From a virus, in the IMG/VR virus record IMGVR_UViG_3300042561_000583, positions 1 to 24,139 of that record: a DNA stretch of 24,139 bases. The stretch is one strand, 5' to 3'. Numbering within the stretch: the stretch's first letter is position 1; every line of letters starts with the position of its first letter. Positions 18,410 through 24,139 of this stretch are shown piece by piece. The notes under the pieces were generated by a model. It ran no database searches and was not told the origin of the DNA. It saw only the letters and a list, made by a program, of their open reading frames with translations. The translations under genes were made by a program, and so were the position numbers.

Positions 18410-19276
18410 ATGAACGCGAGACTCGGAGCCAAGGCTACGGCGGGCGTGACGGTCGTCGAGATCGACCTCAAGGCGAACGAGTGCCAGCAATTCCTCCTTC
18501 GCTCGGACGCGCACCACGACAGCACCTCGGCGGATCAGGCGATGGAGGAGCGTCACCTGAAGGAAGCCGTCGCGCGAGACGCGCTCATCTGCGACATCGG
18601 CGACCTGTTCGACTGCATGAACGGGCGGTACGACAAGCGCGCCGACCGCGAGCATCTTCGCCCCGAGTATCAGCACGGGCCATACATGAACCGCCTCGTC
18701 GATGTCGCCTACGAGCGGTATCGGCCCTACGCCGACAGGTGGCTGCTCATGTCCCCTGGCAACCATGAGACGGCGGTCGCGAAGCACAACGACTTCGACC
18801 TGACGCAGCAGCTCTATTCGCGGCTCAAGCCCCACGCGCCGCTCCTGAACCTCGGCAAGTACCAAGGGTTCCTGCGCATCCACTGCACGCGCGTCAACCG
18901 CACGGTGCGCTGCGGCTCCGCGACGATCGCCTATCACCACGGCTTCGGCGGCTCCGCGCCCGTCACGCGCGGCGTGATCCAGTCCAACCGGATGGCGATC
19001 TCGTATCCCGACGCGGACATCGTGTGGTCGGGCCACACCCACACCGAGTTCTATCTGTCGATCGCGCGCTTGCGGCTCATTCAGGACGCGGTCAAGCGCG
19101 ACGAGCAGATTCACATCCGAAGCCCTGGCTATAAGGAAGACACCTCGCACGGCAGCGGGTGGGCCGTCGAAAAGGGCTTCATGCCGCAGTCGCTCGGCGC
19201 GTGGTGGCTCAAGGTCTGGATCGAATGCGAGGGCCGAAACTACATCGTCCGTTATTCTCTGGAGGCCGCGAAGTGA
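18410..19276 (+). CDS. Calcineurin-like metallophosphoesterase
   Basis: A 288-residue enzyme with all metal-binding blocks in order: SDAHHD (D33, H35), GDLFD (64-68), GNHE (117-120), YHHG (175-178) and SGHTHTE (207-213). This is the two-metal phosphodiesterase/phosphatase family that cuts phosphate esters, often DNA ends or nucleotides in phages. A stop at 18392 limits the frame, so ATG 18410 is the first possible start; it lacks a clear ribosome site, and GTG 18446 is an alternative. An ATGCC/GGCAT repeat covers the ATG. It follows a terminator without an obvious promoter. Substrate unknown. Confidence 0.85.
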   Translation: MNARLGAKATAGVTVVEIDLKANECQQFLLRSDAHHDSTSADQAMEERHLKEAVARDALICDIGDLFDCMNGRYDKRADREHLRPEYQHGPYMNRLVDVAYERYRPYADRWLLMSPGNHETAVAKHNDFDLTQQLYSRLKPHAPLLNLGKYQGFLRIHCTRVNRTVRCGSATIAYHHGFGGSAPVTRGVIQSNRMAISYPDADIVWSGHTHTEFYLSIARLRLIQDAVKRDEQIHIRSPGYKEDTSHGSGWAVEKGFMPQSLGAWWLKVWIECEGRNYIVRYSLEAAK

Positions 19277-19578
19277 GCGACGAAGCGCCCGAGCAGAAGC
19301 CCGAGCCGAAGCCGAAGCCGAAGCGGTCGGCCCCCGACCCTCGCCGCATCGAGGCCGAGGTGGTCGCGCAGCTCGCGCGCGAGGTCATCGAATCCATCGG
19401 GGCCGACGCGGTGCTCGTCGTGTGGACATCGCAACGGCGGCGCAGGACGAGCGTGAACATGACCGCGCTCGGCAACGCGCTGACCGTGCGCGGCCTCATG
19501 CAGTGGATCTCCGCCAAGGTCGAGGAGGAGGAAGAGGAGGACGAGGCTGACGATGGCGAGGACGATGCCGACGAATAA
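19273..19578 (+). CDS. Small protein with Pro/Lys start and acidic tail
   Basis: GTG 19273 (GTGA overlap with the phosphoesterase); 101 residues. It starts with EQKPEPKPKPKRSAPDPRR, has a folded middle AEVVAQLAREVIESIGADAV, VVWTSQRRRRTSVN and LTVRGLMQWISAKVE, and ends in an almost purely acidic run (EEEEEEDEADDGEDDADE). The acidic tail could mimic DNA or buffer a basic partner; that is inference. No family recognised. Confidence 0.58.
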   Translation: MSDEAPEQKPEPKPKPKRSAPDPRRIEAEVVAQLAREVIESIGADAVLVVWTSQRRRRTSVNMTALGNALTVRGLMQWISAKVEEEEEEDEADDGEDDADE

Positions 19579-19602
19579 TGCGTCACCAGTAAAGGGGGCG
19601 CG

Positions 19603-19899
19603 GTGCGCAGAAATGCCGACCGCGCCGATGAAAGGCGCATGACGGAACGAGGTCGGCAACAGGTCGCGCTCTTCGCCAACTGGTTCCAGCTCGCCACGAT
19701 GGTGCTCGGATTCGGTTCGGTCGTGTTCGCGCTCGGCCAGCGCGGCGAACAGCTGGAGGCTGCGCGCCGCGCGATGGAGAAGGTAACGGCGACCGTCGAG
19801 CTTCTTGCCCGCGAGGACGCGGCGAAGACGAAGGCGCTCGAAGACATCCAAAGGCGGCTCGACGCGATCGAGCGCCGCATTGAACGGAGCGAAAGATGA
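19603..19899 (+). CDS. Membrane protein with coiled coil (lysis or membrane role possible)
   Basis: GTG 19603 after AAAGGGGG; an ATG at 19639 is a possible alternative. The 98-residue product has a charged start, one span at about 24-45 (FQLATMVLGFGSVVFALG) and a long coiled coil (EKVTATVELLAREDAAK, LEDIQRRLDAIERRIERSE). This N-in membrane plus coiled-coil layout is common to spanin-like and holin-associated proteins, but also to others. It is coupled to the next membrane gene by a four-base overlap. Confidence 0.6.
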   Translation: MRRNADRADERRMTERGRQQVALFANWFQLATMVLGFGSVVFALGQRGEQLEAARRAMEKVTATVELLAREDAAKTKALEDIQRRLDAIERRIERSER

Positions 19900-20405
19900 A
19901 CTGGATCAAGGAGAACCCCGCCGCCGCATGGCTCGCCGTGCTCACGGTCGGGGTGTTCGTCGTGCTCGGCACGCTTCAGGGCTGCGACCTCCGCAGCCGC
20001 ATCGTCGTGAAGGCTCCCCCCGACCTCCTTGCGACGGTCGATGTCGACGAGCCGCTGACGCTCGACGAGGCTGGCCGGGTGTGGGAGGACTGGACGGCGT
20101 GGGTGCAGTCGCGCAGCAAGCAGTACCAGAGCGCGGTCGGAGACGCGGAAGACCGCGCCGCGCGGATCGAGGCGCTTCTCGACCTTGGCCTCGCGGCTGC
20201 AAACGAGGGTGCGGCGCAGATTCCTGGCGGCGCGTTCCTCGTCGGCGGTCTGTCGCTCCTCACGGGCCTCTTCCTGAAGCGCCCAAGCGAGGACAAGCGC
20301 ACGGCCAAGGAGAAGGAAGACTCCTACAACGCGGGCCTCGAGGAAGGCAAGCGGCTCATCATGGCCGCGATCAAGGGCGACAAGCCCGAGGAGCCGAAGG
20401 CATGA
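19896..20405 (+). CDS. Membrane or lipoprotein of the putative lysis region
   Basis: ATGA overlap; 169 residues. The N-terminal span (WLAVLTVGVFVVLGTLQGC, about 12-30) ends in LQGC, a lipobox-like cleavage site with cysteine 30, although Gln at -2 is unusual. A helical region follows (WEDWTAWVQSRSKQYQSAVG), then a second hydrophobic segment at 111-128 (GGAFLVGGLSLLTGLFLKRP) and a charged tail with KEKEDSYNAGLEEGKR. I recall similar proteins in other phages next to tail or lysis genes; function unproved. Confidence 0.62.
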   Translation: MNWIKENPAAAWLAVLTVGVFVVLGTLQGCDLRSRIVVKAPPDLLATVDVDEPLTLDEAGRVWEDWTAWVQSRSKQYQSAVGDAEDRAARIEALLDLGLAAANEGAAQIPGGAFLVGGLSLLTGLFLKRPSEDKRTAKEKEDSYNAGLEEGKRLIMAAIKGDKPEEPKA

Positions 20406-20620
20406 CCGCGCCACAGGAGCCGTTCGGGTGGATGGACGCGAGCGCCGCGTACACTCAGCGCATGATGCGCGAGACGGACGCGGCGGGCCGCATGGAGCTG
20501 CTCAGTCAGTTCCCCGTCTACTCCGTGTGGAAGGACACACAGGCGGCGCTTGCGGAGGGCGCGGCAGAGATTCGCCGTCTGCGGCGGTTGCTCGAGGAGA
20601 AGACCAATGACGCGTCTTAG
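20402..20620 (+). CDS. Small helical protein
   Basis: ATGA overlap; 72 residues: QEPFGWMDASAAYTQRMMRE, MELLSQFPVYSVWKDTQAAL and a basic coil EIRRLRRLLEEKTNDAS. Soluble and helical. It overlaps the next gene by 14 bases. No family recognised. Confidence 0.52.
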   Translation: MTAPQEPFGWMDASAAYTQRMMRETDAAGRMELLSQFPVYSVWKDTQAALAEGAAEIRRLRRLLEEKTNDAS

Positions 20621-20771
20621 CGTGACGATGGCGAGGCGCAGCGCACGGGTCGTGGTCGCGCCCGAGCCGCTCGCGGAGTACGCGCCGACCGATGTGGTGT
20701 GGTGCGTGGCGCGCGCGGCGCTCGCCGCCCTGTTCGCGCTCGCGTGCCTGTGGTTCGCGCTAGGAGGTTGA
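20607..20771 (+). CDS. 54-residue membrane protein
   Basis: ATG 20607 with GAGGAGA upstream. Basic N-terminus (TRLSVTMARRSARVVVAPE) and one C-terminal span (VARAALAALFALACLWFALG). It ends one base before the next gene. It is the third membrane protein in 1.2 kb, which fits a lysis or envelope-directed cassette, but no holin family is recognisable. Confidence 0.52.
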   Translation: MTRLSVTMARRSARVVVAPEPLAEYAPTDVVWCVARAALAALFALACLWFALGG

Positions 20772-20772
20772 C

Positions 20773-21150
20773 ATGAGTTGCTGCGACGGCACATCTGACG
20801 CATCGTTCGTCCAGTACGACCTGACGCTTAAGCAGGGCGCGCGGGAGGTGCTCACCATCGTCTACGAGGGCAGCCTGAGCGGCTACTCGGGCCGCGCGCA
20901 GTTCCGACAGTCGTTCGACTCGACGGCGACCGTGTTGAGCCTGACTAGCCCCAGCGCGGGCCTCACGATTGCCACGGCGGCGACGGTGGCTACGGTGGTG
21001 ATGACGATCAGCGCGACCGCGTCGACGGCGCTTACGGCGCAGCAGATGCGCGGCGTGTGGGATCTCGAGCTGTTCGATCCGCTCGACGCGAGCGCGACGA
21101 TTTCGCCCGTGCGCGGTGGTTACATCTTCGTGCCCGAGGTGACGAAGTGA
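20773..21150 (+). CDS. BppU-N-like fibre-attachment protein
   Basis: A 125-residue beta protein preceded by AGGAGG. YDLTLKQGAREVLTIVYEGS, LSGYSGRAQFRQSFD, a run of Thr/Ala strands, QMRGVWDLELFDP and RGGYIFVPEVTK follow the pattern '.dl.l.qG......v.....p.dLtGy.ar.qiR......', '..yDlel...', '.l.G.v.v.peVT' of the N-terminal domain of phage upper baseplate (BppU-like) proteins. It likely links the fibre, encoded next, to the tail. Confidence 0.7.
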   Translation: MSCCDGTSDASFVQYDLTLKQGAREVLTIVYEGSLSGYSGRAQFRQSFDSTATVLSLTSPSAGLTIATAATVATVVMTISATASTALTAQQMRGVWDLELFDPLDASATISPVRGGYIFVPEVTK

Positions 21151-22937
21151 GCACGCTCACGGTCACGCCAATCGTTCGCACGCTGACGATCAGCCCGACC
21201 GTCAGGACGCTGACGATTGAGCGGAACGCGTCGACCCCGACTGGCCCTGCGGGCGGCGACCTGTCGGGGTCGTACCCGAATCCTGCGGTCGAGACGCGCG
21301 GACGCATCGCGTTCACCACCCAGTATCTGATGGACGGGACGAGCGTGGGCGACTTCCTCGCGCCGACCTCGGACAGCGGAGCCGTGGCCTTCTCGACCTA
21401 CGCGGAGATGACGACGCAGCAGGGGGTCTTCCGCTCCCGCTGCGCGATCCGCCACAACGGCGCGACTCTTCCTGGCACTCCGACATGGCAACTCGGCCAG
21501 CACGCGGGAGTCGAGGTGGAGGCGAGCATCCGTGTCGTGGACTACGACACCGCGACGCATCAGTTCATGGTCGGAATCCACAGGCTGCACACTTGCCCCG
21601 ATCTCGTGACGATCGGAGCGGAGACGCTGGTCGGTTTCTACCCGAAGAACGGCACATGGTGGGTCGGGGTCTACATCTCTGACGGGATGAACCAGTGCGA
21701 CAACGCGGGCGTGGTGAACCACGACACGGGCGTGAGCACCTCGGTGGACAGGCTCCTCCGCGTGGTCGCGTTCCCTGGTCAGTCTGGCGCGCTGTTCTAC
21801 ATCGACGGCTCGCCCGTGTACCGCTACTCGGGCGCACTTGAGGATTCGTTCTACGCGACCATTGCGTACCTCGGCTGCATGCTTCAGGACCGCGCTGGCA
21901 CATCGGCGTTCGGCGCAAAGGTTCGCGTCAACTCGATGGTCGCGCGCCACACGCTCGCGCGGAACGACTCGCGCCTAGACCCACAGACGATCACCCTCAC
22001 TGGCGATGTCACGGGCAGCGGCACGGGTTCGTTTGCGGCGACCATCGCGAACGACGCGGTGACCTACGCCAAGATGCAAAATGTCTCGGCCACCGACCGC
22101 CTCCTCGGGCGCTCGACGGCGGGCGCTGGCGATGTCGAGGAGATCGTCTGCACGCCGTTCGCTCGGGGCGTCCTCGACGACGCGGACGCGGCGACGGTGC
22201 GGAATACGCTCGGACTGGGTACGACCGACACGCCGCAATTCGCGGGGATCAGCCTCGCGAGCGGCGAGTTCCTGTCGAACGCTTCAGACGGCCGCATTGA
22301 CATCGGCCCGAACGGCACGCACCCCTCGCAGCCATCGCAGGACTACTACGCGCTCACCGTCGACGGTCAATCGTGGGGTTTCGGCGTTCGCATCGGCACG
22401 CGCAACACGCGCACCGACACTTTAAACACATCGTCAAGCCTGAACTTCCTAGTTCCCGTCGTTCTGAACAACGACACACGGTTCGCGTTCGGCTCGTCGC
22501 AGAACTACTTCCTGAGCCATGTCAGCGGCGCGCGCGACGGCCTCGCGTGCGGACTGCTCGTCAACAGCGCGGGCAGCACGGGCGCGCTTGCGATCTGCCA
22601 AGGCAACCAGATCAGCGCGGCGAACCGCATCCCCGCCACCGCGCACGCGCACCCGACGCTCTACCTCTACGGCAACGGCTCGGCCAACGCCAACGACTTC
22701 GTCCGCCTGTCCCACGACACGACGAACGCCACGCTCGAGTCGGGGCGCGGCAAGCTCGTCGCGAAGGCGGCGTCGGTCGTGCGCATCGAAGGCCCGAGCG
22801 GCGGGTTCGATCTCCCCGCGACGGCAGGAAGCAGCGGACAGGTTCTCACGACTGACGGATCGAATGCATCGTGGCAGACCGCAAGCGGCGGTGGCGTGAG
22901 TCAAGCATTCGTAATCGCGATGGCGGTGGCCCTATGA
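21147..22937 (+). CDS. Tail fibre protein
   Basis: GTG 21147 (GTGA overlap); 596 residues. A repeat VRTLTI occurs near the start, then GPAGGDLSGSYPNPAVE, a fibre linker found in many phages. Residues about 60-270 form a lectin-like beta domain (GVEVEASIRVVDYDTAT, GTWWVGVYISDG, LFYIDGSPVYRYSG). Next come LTGDVTGSGTG, DAVTYAKMQNVSATDRLLGR and VRNTLGLGTTDTPQFAGI, typical shaft motifs, and a C-terminal part with SSGQVLTTDGSNASW. It trimerises as a shaft with receptor-binding domains. The C-terminus (AFVIAMAVAL) is hydrophobic. Confidence 0.8.
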   Translation: MSTLTVTPIVRTLTISPTVRTLTIERNASTPTGPAGGDLSGSYPNPAVETRGRIAFTTQYLMDGTSVGDFLAPTSDSGAVAFSTYAEMTTQQGVFRSRCAIRHNGATLPGTPTWQLGQHAGVEVEASIRVVDYDTATHQFMVGIHRLHTCPDLVTIGAETLVGFYPKNGTWWVGVYISDGMNQCDNAGVVNHDTGVSTSVDRLLRVVAFPGQSGALFYIDGSPVYRYSGALEDSFYATIAYLGCMLQDRAGTSAFGAKVRVNSMVARHTLARNDSRLDPQTITLTGDVTGSGTGSFAATIANDAVTYAKMQNVSATDRLLGRSTAGAGDVEEIVCTPFARGVLDDADAATVRNTLGLGTTDTPQFAGISLASGEFLSNASDGRIDIGPNGTHPSQPSQDYYALTVDGQSWGFGVRIGTRNTRTDTLNTSSSLNFLVPVVLNNDTRFAFGSSQNYFLSHVSGARDGLACGLLVNSAGSTGALAICQGNQISAANRIPATAHAHPTLYLYGNGSANANDFVRLSHDTTNATLESGRGKLVAKAASVVRIEGPSGGFDLPATAGSSGQVLTTDGSNASWQTASGGGVSQAFVIAMAVAL

Positions 22938-24139
22938 AGAAACTCCTCGGCGTCGATGTCCCTGGCTTGTACTCGTTTAGCCCAGATGGCCCTGGCGCTG
23001 GAACCATCACATTCAGCCGAATCTCGCTGAAACTCAGCCAGATTCTCCTGATCGTGAATGTCACGGCAAACAACACGATCATCTACAACTTCGCGGACGC
23101 GGCCACGGGATCGGCGGGCTTCATTGCCCTGACCAGCGGGAACTTTGAACTGACGCTCGCCGCCGACACGGGAGCGATGAACTCGACCGACGAGCTGCTG
23201 ATCTATCTCGATCTCGAGGAAGACGGCGATCAATACACGCGCGTCGGCGGAATCGACCCCAACGGCTACCCCATGGGGCTGAGCGTCAACGCGCGCGGCC
23301 ATGTCGTGCCGAGCGATCAGGAGATCGTGACCAGGAGACTCGACCGCGTCGGCTCCGTGGCCTCCGTCGATACGACGGGCTACAACTCGATCGTCGTCCA
23401 GTTGACGGGCACATGGGCGGGCACGCAGTCTTTCGAGGTATCGAACGACGGCTCTTCGTGGTCGGCTGTCGCGGGATGGATCGTCGCGAACGCGGCGACT
23501 CCCGTTACAAGCGTCACGGCCTCTGGGCACTGGATCTTCCCGTGCGCGGGTCGGTTCTTCCGCGTGCGCTTCTCGACTTACACAAGCGGCAATGCGGTGG
23601 TGAACCTCGTCCTGAAGAACCAACCCGCCTTCTTCCCGACATCGTCTCCGAACATCGCCGCCAACTCGTCGGTGAACATCGGCCAGATCGGCGCGGGCGC
23701 GATCGTCGCCGAGGACACGGCATCGACGGCCAACCCGCTGATCGTCGGAGGCGTGGTGCGAACCGCGCTCCCCGCCGCGACGGTGGTTGCTGGCGACGCG
23801 GTGCGCGCGACCTTCTCGCGCAGCGGTCAACTCGTCCTCAAGCAGTTCGCGCCGGGCGACCTCGACTTCGCCGTCTCGACGACCGTGACCACGGCCACGC
23901 AGACGGCGATCCGCGCAGCGCAGGGCGCAGACATCCGCCAGAGCGTGACATCGGTCACATTCCAGAACACGAGCGCCACGGCCACCACGCTGACGATCCA
24001 AGACGCGAGCGCGACGCTCGTCACCTTCAGCGTCCCCGCGAGCATGACGCTTCCCGTTCAGCTCGACTTCCCCACCCCGCTGCGCGGGTCGGCCAACGCC
24101 GCGCTCAACTACACCGCAGGAACGACAGGATCGAACATC
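22934..24139 (+). CDS. Large fibre-associated protein, cut by the window end
   Basis: ATG 22934 (ATGA overlap with the fibre stop). The frame is open for 402 codons to the window edge without a stop. It is beta-rich and Thr/Ser/Ala-rich: KKLLGVDVPGLYSFSPDGPG, ITFSRISLKLSQILLIVNVT, then a domain with SIVVQLTGTWAGTQSFEVSN and ASGHWIFPCAGRFFRVRFST that resembles a discoidin-like or sandwich repeat, and TATTLTIQDASATLVTFSVP near the end. Probably a second fibre or tip adhesin. The end and full size are not visible. Confidence 0.68.
   Translation, partial: MKKLLGVDVPGLYSFSPDGPGAGTITFSRISLKLSQILLIVNVTANNTIIYNFADAATGSAGFIALTSGNFELTLAADTGAMNSTDELLIYLDLEEDGDQYTRVGGIDPNGYPMGLSVNARGHVVPSDQEIVTRRLDRVGSVASVDTTGYNSIVVQLTGTWAGTQSFEVSNDGSSWSAVAGWIVANAATPVTSVTASGHWIFPCAGRFFRVRFSTYTSGNAVVNLVLKNQPAFFPTSSPNIAANSSVNIGQIGAGAIVAEDTASTANPLIVGGVVRTALPAATVVAGDAVRATFSRSGQLVLKQFAPGDLDFAVSTTVTTATQTAIRAAQGADIRQSVTSVTFQNTSATATTLTIQDASATLVTFSVPASMTLPVQLDFPTPLRGSANAALNYTAGTTGSNI

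Noticed and set aside
18169-18768. 199-codon plus-strand frame covering the second terminator
   Set aside because: It crosses the membrane protein gene, a strong terminator and the catalytic part of the phosphoesterase in another frame; it is a shadow.
22901-24001. 366-codon minus-strand open frame
   Set aside because: Shadow of the fibre-associated gene; Arg/Asp/Val-rich low-complexity product and no ribosome site.
1-24139. tRNA genes, CRISPR arrays, insertion sequences, integrase or attachment sites
   Set aside because: I looked for cloverleaf-like sequences, regularly spaced repeats, transposase or integrase motifs and terminal repeats and found none.

Overview
This window is part of the genome of a tailed bacteriophage or prophage, most likely a siphovirus (long non-contractile tail). 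The case rests on gene order: small post-capsid protein, head-tail connector, head closure, HK97 gp10-like protein, tail terminator, tail tube, a tail chaperone pair with a -1 frameshift signal, a tape measure and then tail-tip proteins. No sheath or baseplate-wedge gene is seen. The DNA is GC-rich (about 60-65% by eye), most genes join through ATGA, GTGA, TTGA or TGATG overlaps, and ribosome sites are AAGGAG-type, so the host is a GC-rich bacterium with ordinary Shine-Dalgarno initiation. The host cannot be named from the sequence.

Layout. (1) 1-9330, plus strand: the late structural operon, from the end of an unidentified gene (perhaps capsid) to a 459-residue tail-tip protein with a carbohydrate-binding-like module. 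(2) 9320-9702: the only minus-strand gene (83 aa) and a control region with a promoter, a perfect palindrome and a hairpin. (3) 9703-11295: start of the early region, with a 32-aa membrane peptide, a RecT-like annealing protein carrying an extra C-terminal domain, and two small probable DNA-binding proteins. It ends at a strong terminator with a UUCG-capped hairpin. (4) 11296-11583: a structured leader with a promoter, three C6 tracts and several hairpins. (5) 11584-18314: about 19 small genes, including Gp157-like, an Acb2/Tad1-like nucleotide-sponge candidate, RusA resolvase, a weakly CsrA-like protein, a winged-helix protein, a ribbon-helix-helix protein and several small membrane proteins, closed by a second terminator. 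(6) 18410-24139: a metallophosphoesterase, small membrane proteins that could serve lysis, and a tail-fibre module (BppU-N-like protein, 596-aa fibre, and a large protein running off the end).

RecT, Gp157 and RusA would together handle recombination and branched DNA during replication. The Acb2/Tad1-like protein would block a host defence that signals through cyclic nucleotides (CBASS or Thoeris).

The broadest signal is the absence of the tetranucleotide ACGT. I read the whole window and found none, although base composition alone predicts about 80. The genes carry visible codon workarounds (GAT before GTN, ACA before TNN), which points to long selection against that site.
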